Below, in pieces: positions 6,647-15,087 of a stretch of DNA of 17,672 nt. The position numbers and the translations under genes were made by a program. Location of the stretch: assembly GCA_028868395.1 (NCBI GenBank), contig JAGWUO010000005.1:1-17672 (forward strand), read 5' to 3'. This stretch comes from Cytophagales bacterium (GTDB lineage Bacteria; Bacteroidota; Bacteroidia; Cytophagales; Spirosomataceae). The notes under the pieces were generated by a model, which was given only the letters and a program-made list of their open reading frames with translations, did not search any database and was not told the origin of the DNA. Numbering within the stretch: the stretch's first letter is position 1; every line of letters starts with the position of its first letter.

Positions 6647-6781
6647 ATGTTATCGAAAAGAATGAGCTGGATTAAGAGATTAAAATTAGTAAATAAGTAC
6701 CCGATTAAACCAATAAAACTGTCCCAACAAGAATGCAAAGCCTTGTGGGAAAGGATCCAACTGACTTTGCAAACAACTTAA
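6647..6781 (+). CDS. Small basic protein, 44 aa, between sigma factor and SusC (hypothetical)
   Basis: An ATG at 6647 opens a 44-codon frame that stops at 6779-6781, 13 bases before the susC start. I do not recognise the product with certainty. The first 24 residues are strongly basic (eight Lys or Arg, MLSKRMSWIKRLKLVNKY). The rest (LSQQECKALWERIQLTL) could form an amphipathic helix. The second part loosely resembles helices in the cytoplasmic part of FecR-type anti-sigma factors, and this is where a FecR gene would normally lie, so a remnant or a minimal regulator is possible. There is no membrane segment or signal peptide. Its position between two same-strand genes supports a real gene, but chance is not excluded: two of its five Leu codons before the last helix are not typical of the neighbours, and the frame is short. 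Confidence 0.4.
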   Translation: MLSKRMSWIKRLKLVNKYPIKPIKLSQQECKALWERIQLTLQTT

Positions 6782-6794
6782 TTTCAATTAACCT

Positions 6795-9700
6795 ATGAGA
6801 AAAAAATTACTTTCCAAGGTGCTCCTTAGCGGTATAATGCTGTTATTGAGTATTCAAATTTTTGCCCAAGATCGGACGGTCACAGGTAAAGTAACGTCAT
6901 CTGACGATGGTTCAGGTATCCCTGGAGCTAGTGTTTCTGTTAAAGGTACTTCTAAAGGAACTTCGACAGATATGGATGGAAATTATAAAATTACGGTTGG
7001 TAATTCTGCCGTTTTAGTGTTTTCAGCTGTTGGAACGAACGCTCAAGAAGTTTCAGTAGGATCTAAAACACAAATTAATGTGGCTTTAAGTGCTGATACT
7101 AAATCCCTACAAGAAGTAGTGGTAGTAGGTTACGGTACACAAAAGAAAAGTCAATTAACAGGTGCCATTTCTTCTGTTACTTCGAAGCAAATCACTGAAA
7201 TGCCTATTACCAACTTAGGTCAAGCGATGCAAGGTCGTGTGGCTGGGGTGGACGTAGCGCAATCAGGTTCGAAGCCAGGTACAGTGCCTAAAGTATTGAT
7301 TCGTGGTCGTCGTTCATTTAACGCGGGTAATGATCCATTATACGTAGTAGATGGTATTCCATTATCAAGCGGTTATGAAGATATGAACCCGAATGATGTG
7401 GCATCAATGGAGATCTTGAAGGATGCAACAGCAACAGCTATCTACGGTGCTCGTGGTGCGAATGGTGTTGTTTTGATTACGACTAAACGTGGTTCTAAAG
7501 ATGGAAAGACAGTTATTTCGTATGATACTTATGTAGGTTCTACGCAATCATTAGATAAGATTAACTTGTTTACAGGTGCTGAATACGCTGAAATGAAGCG
7601 TGAATCTCGTCGTACAATCGGTACTTACAAAGATGCAAACGGTAATTTAGTTCCAACAGGCGTCATTGACGCGTATGCTGATTCTAAATTATTTATCGCT
7701 GTTGAATTAGATGGTATCGCGAAAGGTCGCACAACTGATTACCAAGACTTAATGGTTAAGAAAGGTATCCAAATGAACCACGCTTTAGGTGTTCAAGGTG
7801 GAAATGAGAAAACACAATTCTCGATTAATGCTGGTTATTTTCAAGATAAAGGTATTATCGAAGGTCTTGACTTTACGCGTTATTCATTCCGTGCTAGTGT
7901 AGATCACCAAGTAAACAAGGTGTTGAAAGTAGGTGCTTCTTCATATGTGATGTATTCTGAAACAAATGGGGCTAACTTAAACCCATATGGTTTCTTGTTA
8001 TCTCAAAACCCATTAGCGAAAGCATATGATGATAGTGGTAACTTGATTTTCCAACAAACGGATGATGCCTTATTAACGAACCCATTAAATGAGATCGTTC
8101 CTGGTGCTAAAGTGGATAACACTAAGAAATACCGTATTTTCAACAGTATCTATGCGGAATTACAATTAGCTAAAGGTTTAAAATACCGTGTGAACTTTGG
8201 ACCAGACTTTACGATTTCGCGTAATGGTCAATTCAATGGTGCTTTAACTAACGCTATTAAAGGTGGTAACCCAACGGCTACGACAGATAATCGTTTTGGA
8301 TTTAACTATACCTTAGAAAACGTTTTAACGTATAATAAGCAATTCAAAGATCACAGCTTGAACGTAACGTTATTACAATCTATGCAACGTGATAACTATG
8401 AGCAGTATACTCAAAGTGTATTAGGAGTACCAGTAGAAACACAACAATTCTTCAATGTTGGAAATGCATCTTCAATTCAAGGCGTAGGTTCTAACTTGAT
8501 ACAATGGACTATTGCTTCCTATATGGCTCGTATTAATTACGATTACAAGGGCAAATACTTATTAACGGTAACAGCTCGTCGTGACGGTTCATCACGTTTC
8601 GGTGAGAACTCGAAATGGGGTAACTTCCCAGGTGTGGCTGTAGGTTGGAATTTACACCAAGAAAACTTTATGAAAGATTTAACTTGGTTAGATGAATTAA
8701 AACTTCGTGCTTCTTATGCACAAGTAGGTAACCAAGGTCTTTCTCCATACCAAACGGTAGGATTAGAAGGACGCACATCTTATGCTTGGAATAACACAGC
8801 TGCTTATGGTTACCGTCCTAATACAATTGGTAATGCAGATTTGAAGTGGGAAACATCTACTTCTCAAAACATTGGTGCTGACTTCTCTGTATTAAGAGGA
8901 CGTGTTGCTGGTAGCGTAGAATACTATCAAACAAACACAACGGATCTTTTATTATCGGATCAATTGCCTACTTCTACTGGTTTCGCAGCCGTTACGCGTA
9001 ACGTAGGGGAGACAATGAATCGTGGTATCGAGCTTTCCTTATCGACAGTTAATATCGATGCAGCGAATGGTTTCAAATGGAATACCGATTTCACTTTCTA
9101 CAAGAATACAGAAGAAATCGTATCTCTTTACAATGGAGCTAAGGATGACGTAGGTAACCGTTGGTTCATTGGAAAACCATTGAACTCGTATTACGATTAT
9201 CAATATGCTGGTATCTGGCAAACAGCTGAGGCTGACAAAGCGAAAGCAATGGGCTTCACAGTAGGTCAAATCAAAGTTCAAGACACGAACAATGATGGTA
9301 AAATTACTGCAGATGATCGCGTATTATTAGGTTCTGACGTTCCTTCTTGGACAGGTGGTATCACAAACCGTTTCTCTTATAAAGGATTTGATTTGTCGTT
9401 CTTTATCTTTACTCGTCAAGGACAAATGATTGTTTCTAAGTTCCACCAAAACTCTAACTACTTACAAGGTCGTTATAACCAAATTAAAGTGGATTACTGG
9501 ACACCTAACAATCCTAATGCACACTATCCTCGTCCGAACTTTAACCAAGAGTTCCCTGCTTACAATACAGCAATTATGTATTTTGATGGTTCATTCATTA
9601 AAGTGCGTAACATTAACGTAGGTTATACATTCCCAGCTAAGACTGCTGCTAAATTAGGTTTGTCATCGTTACGTGTATATGCAAGTATTCAACAACCGTT

Positions 9701-9824
9701 CATTTTCTCAAACTACCGTTCAAAAGAAAATGGAGTTGACCCTGAAACCTCTAATGGTAACGTAAATAACGACGTAACTCCGGCTACTTCCGTTTCGACG
9801 TTTGGTTTAAATATTAAATTTTAA
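6795..9824 (+). CDS. SusC/RagA-family TonB-linked outer membrane transporter
   Basis: This is a predicted outer-membrane, TonB-dependent importer that pairs with the SusD-like lipoprotein encoded next. A signal peptide covers residues 1-24 (cleavage before Gln25). A carboxypeptidase-regulatory-like domain follows (about 26-100, VTGKVTSSDDGSGIPGASV, then GTSTDMDGNYKI). The SusC-type TonB box region LQEVVVVGYGTQKK is at 105-118. The plug domain (about 119-230) contains RGRRSFNAGNDPLYVVDGIP and EILKDATATAIYGARGANGV. The remainder is the 22-stranded barrel, ending in Phe (STFGLNIKF) as outer-membrane proteins usually do. At 1009 residues it is a normal length. CGT-rich Arg and GGT-rich Gly codons suggest high expression. 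It is 11 bases upstream of susD. The substrate cannot be told; the neighbouring DUF6807 protein and esterase make a carbohydrate plausible. Confidence 0.97.
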   Translation: MRKKLLSKVLLSGIMLLLSIQIFAQDRTVTGKVTSSDDGSGIPGASVSVKGTSKGTSTDMDGNYKITVGNSAVLVFSAVGTNAQEVSVGSKTQINVALSADTKSLQEVVVVGYGTQKKSQLTGAISSVTSKQITEMPITNLGQAMQGRVAGVDVAQSGSKPGTVPKVLIRGRRSFNAGNDPLYVVDGIPLSSGYEDMNPNDVASMEILKDATATAIYGARGANGVVLITTKRGSKDGKTVISYDTYVGSTQSLDKINLFTGAEYAEMKRESRRTIGTYKDANGNLVPTGVIDAYADSKLFIAVELDGIAKGRTTDYQDLMVKKGIQMNHALGVQGGNEKTQFSINAGYFQDKGIIEGLDFTRYSFRASVDHQVNKVLKVGASSYVMYSETNGANLNPYGFLLSQNPLAKAYDDSGNLIFQQTDDALLTNPLNEIVPGAKVDNTKKYRIFNSIYAELQLAKGLKYRVNFGPDFTISRNGQFNGALTNAIKGGNPTATTDNRFGFNYTLENVLTYNKQFKDHSLNVTLLQSMQRDNYEQYTQSVLGVPVETQQFFNVGNASSIQGVGSNLIQWTIASYMARINYDYKGKYLLTVTARRDGSSRFGENSKWGNFPGVAVGWNLHQENFMKDLTWLDELKLRASYAQVGNQGLSPYQTVGLEGRTSYAWNNTAAYGYRPNTIGNADLKWETSTSQNIGADFSVLRGRVAGSVEYYQTNTTDLLLSDQLPTSTGFAAVTRNVGETMNRGIELSLSTVNIDAANGFKWNTDFTFYKNTEEIVSLYNGAKDDVGNRWFIGKPLNSYYDYQYAGIWQTAEADKAKAMGFTVGQIKVQDTNNDGKITADDRVLLGSDVPSWTGGITNRFSYKGFDLSFFIFTRQGQMIVSKFHQNSNYLQGRYNQIKVDYWTPNNPNAHYPRPNFNQEFPAYNTAIMYFDGSFIKVRNINVGYTFPAKTAAKLGLSSLRVYASIQQPFIFSNYRSKENGVDPETSNGNVNNDVTPATSVSTFGLNIKF

Positions 9825-9835
9825 TCCCTGAAATA

Positions 9836-11503
9836 ATGAAAAGTTTATATATCAAAAATTCATTAAAATCATTAGGTATTGCTTCAGCGATTATGTTGGG
9901 TACTGCCTCATGTAGTGATCTACTGAAAGAGACAGTCGTTTCTTCTATCAGTAATGATTACATCGCTACGACTCCTGGATTCGTAGCTGCAACAAATGCC
10001 GCTTATACTCCATTACGTTCATTCTATGCAACAGAACGTGGTTTGACCATGTCAGAGTATGGAACGGATATTTACAGTGCGGGTGCGGATGGATCTTATA
10101 AAGGTTTTCACTTTTATGATTCTCAATTGACTTCTTCTGTAGATATCTTAGCTCAATTATGGGATGAGACCTACAAAGGTATCAATACGATTAATGCGGT
10201 AATTGACCGTGCACCATCAGTAACTGGTATCACAGATGCAGTTAAAGCTACTCGTGTGGCTGAGATGAAGTATTTGCGTGCGCATTACTACTTTATTTTA
10301 GTGCAACAGTTTGGCCCATTAGATCTTCGTTTGAAAGAAACGACAGGTCCTACAAAGGCTGCTACTCGTACATCTGAGCAAGCAGTTTACAAACAAATCG
10401 AAGCAGATTTATTAGCAGCTATTCCTGTATTGCCAGCAACAAAAGCGGCAGCGGATTATGGTCGTGCTACAAAGCCTGCGGCAGAGAACTTGTTAGCTAA
10501 AGTGTATTTGACTCGTGCTTCTTCAACTTTTGCTGAGTCAACAGACTATGCGAATGCTGCGACTTTGTGTAATAATGTTATCGCTAACTACGGCTTTAAG
10601 TTATTACCAGACTTCGCATCTGTTTTTGATCAAGCGAATCAAATCAATGATGAGGTAATATTTGCAGTTCAGTATACGCAAGACCCGTTAACGAATGGAT
10701 TTGTGGATAACCAAGGTAACAAGCTTCACTTGTATTTTGGTATGCAATATGACGTTCAACCAGGGATGCAACGTGACGTAGCGAATGGTCGTCCATTCAA
10801 GCGTTTGAAGCCAACTGCTTATTTGTTGAATACGGTTTTTGCTGATCGCGTAAATGATACACGTTACAAGAAAACGTTTAAGGATACTTGGTTGTCTAAC
10901 AAGCCAGGTACATACAATACGACGTTTGATGGTTCTAAAGCAACGGTTACTTACAAAGCAGGAGATACGACTATTTATATCCCAGGTTATGAAATGACTT
11001 TAGCTGAACGTGCAGCGAAGAAATACCAAGTTTTGGTTCCAAGTTTATATAACTACGCATTGTTCCCAACTTTGCAGAAGTTCTTCGATCCACTTCGTCC
11101 AGATATGACGTACGAAAATGGTTCTCGTGATTATTTTGTACACCGTTTAGCCGATACATATTTGATGTTAGCAGAAGCTCAATTCAAATTAGGAAAGCAA
11201 GCAGAAGCGGTAGCAGCAATCAATGCTGTACGTGTTCGTGCGGCGGCGGCTGGTAAAACAGAACAAATGAAAGTAACAGCGGTGGACATGAACTTAATCA
11301 TGGAAGAACGTGCACGTGAGCTTGCTGGTGAGCAAACTCGTTGGATGGACTTAAAACGTTGGAAAAACTTAGTAGAGCGTGTTAAATTATACAATCCAGA
11401 CGGAGCAGTGGGTGTTTCAGACAGACACTATGTTCGTCCAATTCCTCAAAAGCAAGTCGATCTATCTGAAAATGGTGGTTTCCCTCAAAATGCAGGATAC
11501 TAA
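9836..11503 (+). CDS. SusD/RagB-family outer-membrane nutrient-binding lipoprotein
   Basis: This is the cell-surface lid of the SusCD importer, which captures substrate for the SusC channel. The N-terminus has a lipoprotein signal peptide with a lipobox ending at Cys26 (LGTASCSDLL). The mature protein shows the TPR-like SusD fold: AATNAAYTPLRSFY near 53-66, LWDETYKGINTINAVIDR, and the family hallmark MKYLRAHYYFILVQQFGPLDL. The C-terminal part has LADTYLMLAEAQFKLG, then NAVRVRAA, EERARELAGEQTRWMDLKRW and YVRPIPQKQ (given in parts). At 555 residues it is complete. It is 11 bases after susC and followed by a strong intrinsic terminator. The ligand cannot be read from the sequence. Confidence 0.96.
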   Translation: MKSLYIKNSLKSLGIASAIMLGTASCSDLLKETVVSSISNDYIATTPGFVAATNAAYTPLRSFYATERGLTMSEYGTDIYSAGADGSYKGFHFYDSQLTSSVDILAQLWDETYKGINTINAVIDRAPSVTGITDAVKATRVAEMKYLRAHYYFILVQQFGPLDLRLKETTGPTKAATRTSEQAVYKQIEADLLAAIPVLPATKAAADYGRATKPAAENLLAKVYLTRASSTFAESTDYANAATLCNNVIANYGFKLLPDFASVFDQANQINDEVIFAVQYTQDPLTNGFVDNQGNKLHLYFGMQYDVQPGMQRDVANGRPFKRLKPTAYLLNTVFADRVNDTRYKKTFKDTWLSNKPGTYNTTFDGSKATVTYKAGDTTIYIPGYEMTLAERAAKKYQVLVPSLYNYALFPTLQKFFDPLRPDMTYENGSRDYFVHRLADTYLMLAEAQFKLGKQAEAVAAINAVRVRAAAAGKTEQMKVTAVDMNLIMEERARELAGEQTRWMDLKRWKNLVERVKLYNPDGAVGVSDRHYVRPIPQKQVDLSENGGFPQNAGY

Positions 11504-11527
11504 GATTAATTTGATTTCTTAATTTAG

Positions 11528-11558
11528 ATTCCGAAGGTCAAATGGCCTTCGGAATTTT
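11528..11558 (+). terminator. Intrinsic terminator after susD
   Basis: ATTCCGAAGGTC (11528-11539) pairs with GGCCTTCGGAAT (11544-11555) with one G:U pair and an AAAT loop, followed by TTTTATTT. It lies 24 bases after the susD stop and ends 14 bases before the start of the next same-strand gene, so it may only partly stop transcription. Confidence 0.85.
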
Positions 11559-11572
11559 ATTTAATAAGCATT

Positions 11573-12607
11573 ATGAAAAAGATTTTCTCCTTGTTTTTAG
11601 GGCTCTGCAGTTTTGCTACCCTTGCACAGAACCTTCCTGTTTCTTTCAAGAATGGAAAAGCATCTGTTGATGTGTCAATAGGTGGTAAACCTTTCACTTC
11701 CTATTTCTTTCCAGGTCAAGATGTTCTTAAGAAAGCAGTATTGTTTCCTTTAATTTCTGCTCACGGAACAACGATTACGCGTGGTTATCCTATGGCACCT
11801 CGAGCGGGAGAGCGGGTTGATCACCCACACCATGTAGGTATGTGGTTGAATTATGAGGACGTTAATGGTTTTGACTATTGGAACAACTCCACTAACATTA
11901 TTGCTTCTTTACAGAATCACAAGATGGGAACGATAGTTCATACCTCCATTGTGAAACAGGATGCAAAGAAAGGCTTATTAGAAGTAGCCGCTGATTGGAT
12001 AGACAATGATGGTAAAGGCCAAAAAGTGTTACAAGAAAAAACGACCTATGTATTTTCTGGAACAGCTGATTCAAGAACAGTGGATCGCATTACAACATTA
12101 ACGGCAGTGGCTGATCAAGTGCTATTTAAAGATGTAAAAGATGGTATGTTTGCTATTCGTGTTGCACGTCAATTAGAAATTCCTTCGAATAAACCGGATG
12201 TATTTACAGATGCGCACGGGGTTGAGACAAAAGTACCTGTAATGGACAATACGGGAGTTAATGGCGACTATTGGAGTTCTGAAGGTGTGAAAGGAGAGGC
12301 GGTTTGGAGTACGCGTGCTAAATGGATGAATTTGCATGGCGAAATGGATAATCATCCTATTTCAGTCACTATTTTCGATCATCCATCCAATGTTTCTTAC
12401 CCAAGTTATTGGCATGCAAGAGGTTATGGTTTGTTTGCCGTTAATCCTTTGGGAGCTAAGGTATTTAGTAATGGTAAAGATGAGCGGAATTTGACATTGA
12501 AGAAAGGTGAATCTGTCACATTTAGATACCGCACATTGATTTCTGATCGTTTAAATTCGAAAGAGGAATTAGACAAAATTCAGGCGGAATTCGCTGCTGT
12601 GAAGTAA
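11573..12607 (+). CDS. Secreted DUF6807 (PmoA-like) family protein
   Basis: The family is known as DUF6807 and is often annotated as 'methane oxygenase PmoA', though that name gives no reliable function. A signal peptide (about 1-18, ending TLAQ) indicates export to the periplasm. The body has the family hallmark DHPHHVGMWLNYEDVNGFDYW (positions 83-103, key His84, His86, His87 region and Trp91), PMAPRAGERVDHPH before it, and later GVNGDYWSSEGVKG, FDHPSNVSYPSYWHARGYG and FRYRTL (given in parts). At 344 residues it is complete. Such proteins are common in Bacteroidota and Planctomycetes loci for carbohydrate use, and the His-rich motif could bind a metal or sugar (inference). It follows susD after a terminator and has no clear promoter of its own, so it may be expressed by read-through. 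Confidence 0.85.
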   Translation: MKKIFSLFLGLCSFATLAQNLPVSFKNGKASVDVSIGGKPFTSYFFPGQDVLKKAVLFPLISAHGTTITRGYPMAPRAGERVDHPHHVGMWLNYEDVNGFDYWNNSTNIIASLQNHKMGTIVHTSIVKQDAKKGLLEVAADWIDNDGKGQKVLQEKTTYVFSGTADSRTVDRITTLTAVADQVLFKDVKDGMFAIRVARQLEIPSNKPDVFTDAHGVETKVPVMDNTGVNGDYWSSEGVKGEAVWSTRAKWMNLHGEMDNHPISVTIFDHPSNVSYPSYWHARGYGLFAVNPLGAKVFSNGKDERNLTLKKGESVTFRYRTLISDRLNSKEELDKIQAEFAAVK

Positions 12608-12625
12608 TATTTAAGAAAATTCGCT

Positions 12626-12633
12626 TATTTTTG
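12626..12633 (+). promoter_or_regulatory. Possible -7 element for the beta-CASP gene
   Basis: TATTTTTG is a perfect TAnnTTTG match 43 bases before the next start codon. No convincing TTG is found 19-23 bases upstream, and such AT-rich octamers arise by chance, so support is weak. If real, transcription would start near 12639, directly before the hairpin at 12643-12661. Confidence 0.3.
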
Positions 12634-12642
12634 TAAGGTAAA

Positions 12643-12670
12643 GGGGGCTCTTGTAGCCCCTATTTTCTTT
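12643..12670 (+). terminator. Terminator-like hairpin between the DUF6807 and beta-CASP genes
   Basis: GGGGCT (12644-12649) pairs with AGCCCC (12655-12660), extended by a G:T pair, with a CTTGT loop and the T-rich tail ATTTTCTTT. It is most simply the terminator of the SusCD-DUF6807 unit. The next gene begins at 12676, so some read-through or a leader role is possible. Confidence 0.75.
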
Positions 12671-12675
12671 ATTCT

Positions 12676-14100
12676 ATGCAATTATCCTTTTTAGGAGCCG
12701 CTAGGCAAGTGACAGGCAGTATGTTCTTGTTACAATTAGAAGACGGCTATCAAATATTAATCGATTGTGGAACGGACATGGAGCGAAAGATCGACTTCGA
12801 AGAGCCGATAGAGCAAAAGTCTTTTTTCCCTTTTGATGCTTCCCTCATTAATTTAGTTGTTCTTACACATGCGCACATAGATCACTCGGGGAACATTCCT
12901 ATGTTATACCGGGAAGGATATGAGGGCCAAATTCTATGCACACCTCCCACGGCAGATTTAGCAGAGCTTTTATTAATGGATTCGGCTAGTTTACATCTAC
13001 GTCGTTTAAAAGCAGCGCAAGGTGAGAGTCGCAAGAAACACAAGCAAATGGATCGATTACTTCGAAAAGGGGATCTCTATCTGCAGAAAGATGTGGAGAA
13101 TGCGTTGGATAACTTTGTGACTTTGCAGTTTAATCGCAAGTTTATCGTTTTTCCTGGTTTAGAAATCACTTTTGTGCCTGCTGGTCATTTATTAGGGGCG
13201 GCCCATGTTTTAATCTCTGTGACTGAGCAAGGTGAAACTAAAACGATAGGTTTTAGTGGTGATATTGGAAGGGCTAATTATCCTTTGCACATTGATCCTC
13301 AACCATTTCCTGAAGTGGATTATCTTGTGTGTGAAACAACCTATGGAAATCGTATTCATGAAGACAAAGAAAGTCCAATGGATGCTTTGGGAAGAGTCAT
13401 TAAAGAAACTTGTATTGACCGTCCCGGTCGTTTAGTTATACCGGCCTTTTCTGTAGGTAGAACACAAGCGGTTCTATATACGCTTAATAAACTCATAGAA
13501 GAACGTAATTTTCCTGCCGTTCGCGTATTTACGGATAGTCCTATGGGTAGAAGTTCTACGAAAATTTATTCTAAATACTTATCCTATTTAAATCCGGAAG
13601 CACGCGAGTTTCATAGGGAAAATGATGAACTTTTTGATGTTGATAATTTAATTTTCCTACAAACGGAAAAGGAAAGTAGGGCTATAAAAGATTACCGTGA
13701 GCCTTGCATCATTATTTCGTCCTCAGGAATGATTTCTGGTGGTCGAGTAGAGCAGCATATAGCCGATAATATTTCCAACACCTATGCTACGATCCTGTTG
13801 ATTGGTTACACGGCTGAGGGAACCTTAGGTAGACAATTATTAGCGGGTACAGATAGCATTGTAGTGAAAGATCGAGAGTACAAGGTAAATGCACAAATTC
13901 GTAAAATTGATGTGTTCTCTGGTCATGCAGATCAGACAGGACTTTTGGATTTTGTTAAACAGCAAAAGCCTACTAAATTAAAAAAAGTCTTTTTATCCCA
14001 TGGAGAAGAAGAGAGTATGCTTGAATTCGCTTCTATTTTAAATGGATTGGGCTTTAATGAAGTTATTTTGCCTCAAAAGGAGGAGACTTTCGAGCTTTAA
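12676..14100 (+). CDS. Metallo-beta-lactamase/beta-CASP RNA-processing exonuclease (YSH1/CPSF73-like)
   Basis: This is a predicted zinc-dependent ribonuclease of the beta-CASP group. The 474-residue protein has the metallo-beta-lactamase motifs in order: Asp30 in ILIDCGTD, HAHIDH at 65-70, His171 in AGHLLGAAH, and Asp196 in GFSGDIG. The beta-CASP domain follows (about 215-390) with ETTYGNR, IPAFSVGRTQ, TDSPMGRSS and SSSGMISGGRVEQHI. After it comes the RNA-specificity part with FSGHADQ (His417) and LSHGEEE (His442). This order is the same as in archaeal and bacterial CPSF73 homologues. It precedes accA by 29 bases on the same strand with no terminator visible. All catalytic ligands are intact, so activity is expected; the RNA substrate is unknown. 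Confidence 0.93.
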   Translation: MQLSFLGAARQVTGSMFLLQLEDGYQILIDCGTDMERKIDFEEPIEQKSFFPFDASLINLVVLTHAHIDHSGNIPMLYREGYEGQILCTPPTADLAELLLMDSASLHLRRLKAAQGESRKKHKQMDRLLRKGDLYLQKDVENALDNFVTLQFNRKFIVFPGLEITFVPAGHLLGAAHVLISVTEQGETKTIGFSGDIGRANYPLHIDPQPFPEVDYLVCETTYGNRIHEDKESPMDALGRVIKETCIDRPGRLVIPAFSVGRTQAVLYTLNKLIEERNFPAVRVFTDSPMGRSSTKIYSKYLSYLNPEAREFHRENDELFDVDNLIFLQTEKESRAIKDYREPCIIISSSGMISGGRVEQHIADNISNTYATILLIGYTAEGTLGRQLLAGTDSIVVKDREYKVNAQIRKIDVFSGHADQTGLLDFVKQQKPTKLKKVFLSHGEEESMLEFASILNGLGFNEVILPQKEETFEL

Positions 14101-14103
14101 TTT

Positions 14104-14111
14104 TATTTTTG
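14104..14111 (+). promoter_or_regulatory. Possible -7 element before accA
   Basis: TATTTTTG matches TAnnTTTG perfectly and would give a leader of roughly 12 nt for accA. The region 19-23 bases upstream lacks a TTG, so the promoter is unproven and accA may instead be read from upstream. Confidence 0.3.
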
Positions 14112-14129
14112 TATTAAAATTTACGCCTT

Positions 14130-15086
14130 ATGAAAACATTATTGGAATTTGAAAAGCCGATCGCTGAGTTAGAAGATAAATTGATTGAAATGCGTAAGCT
14201 TGCTTTAGAGAATAATGTCGATGTGACTGCTGCAGTAGCATCGTTGACTGATAAGATTTTAGAATTGAAAAAGGAAACATTTTCGAATTTGACACGTTGG
14301 CAACGTGTACAATTGTCTCGTCATCCTGACCGTCCGTATACTTTTGATTACATAGAGCATCTATGTGAAGAATTTATAGAAATTCATGGTGATCGTAATG
14401 TAGGTGATGATAAAGCCATGGTAGGTGGATTTGGAACTATTGATGGAGAATTTTCTGTCATGTTTATTGGTCAGCAAAAGGGACGTAATACGAAAGAACG
14501 TCAGTTCCGAAATTTTGGAATGCCTAATCCGGAAGGGTATAGAAAAGCACTTCGTTTAATGAAGATGGCTGAGAAGTTCAATAAACCTATAGTTTGCTTA
14601 ATAGATACTCCGGGTGCATTTCCAGGTTTAGAAGCGGAAGAAAGAGGGCAGGGAGAAGCCATTGCACGCAATATTCGTGATATGTTTATGCTTAAAGTAC
14701 CTGTTATCTGTGTTATCATTGGAGAAGGGGCTTCAGGGGGTGCATTAGGTATTGCAGTGGGTGATCGTGTATTAATGATGGAAAATACCTGGTATTCGGT
14801 GATTTCTCCCGAGTCTTGTTCTTCGATTTTATGGAGAAGTTGGAATTACAAAGAGCAAGCCGCAGAAGCTTTGAAATTAACAGCTAATGACATGTTAGCC
14901 AATAAATTAATAGACGGCATTATTCCGGAGCCTTTAGGAGGTGCGCATCTTCACCCTGAAGAAGCTGCTGCTACATTGAAAGAAGTACTTAAAAAAGAAT
15001 TAGCTGTTCTTTCGGCTCTAGATCCAGCGACTCGTATTGCTCAACGTATCGATAAGTTTGGTGCCATGGGTGAGGTGATTGAGTAA
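14130..15086 (+). CDS. accA: Acetyl-CoA carboxylase carboxyltransferase subunit alpha
   Basis: AccA, with AccD, forms the carboxyltransferase that moves the carboxyl group from carboxybiotin to acetyl-CoA, giving malonyl-CoA for fatty acid synthesis in the cytoplasm. An N-terminal helical region (about 1-52, rich in Glu, Lys and Leu) is followed by the conserved [13 protein letters not shown] (65-77) and [16 protein letters not shown]. Then come [49 protein letters not shown] (158-174), and the crotonase-fold oxyanion region [15 protein letters not shown] (198-212). The 318-residue length is normal. The ATG at 14130 is the only start that gives the full helical domain. The next gene starts one base after the stop, so accA is probably co-translated with the HAD phosphatase and acyltransferase genes. 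Confidence 0.97.
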   Translation: MKTLLEFEKPIAELEDKLIEMRKLALENNVDVTAAVASLTDKILELKKETFSNLTRWQRVQLSRHPDRPYTFDYIEHLCEEFIEIHGDRNVGDDKAMVGGFGTIDGEFSVMFIGQQKGRNTKERQFRNFGMPNPEGYRKALRLMKMAEKFNKPIVCLIDTPGAFPGLEAEERGQGEAIARNIRDMFMLKVPVICVIIGEGASGGALGIAVGDRVLMMENTWYSVISPESCSSILWRSWNYKEQAAEALKLTANDMLANKLIDGIIPEPLGGAHLHPEEAAATLKEVLKKELAVLSALDPATRIAQRIDKFGAMGEVIE

Positions 15087-15087
15087 G

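Noticed and set aside
8316..8332. AAACGTTT-containing palindromes inside susC (and near 10871-10880 in susD)
   Set aside because: They are short, lie in coding sequence and lack the flanking bases that make the 5866-5887 palindrome 22 bp long, so chance is more likely.
15079..15087. TTG start for the HAD phosphatase overlapping the accA stop
   Set aside because: It adds only three residues before a good ATG at 15088, which lies one base after the accA stop, the same arrangement as at trmD/EamA.
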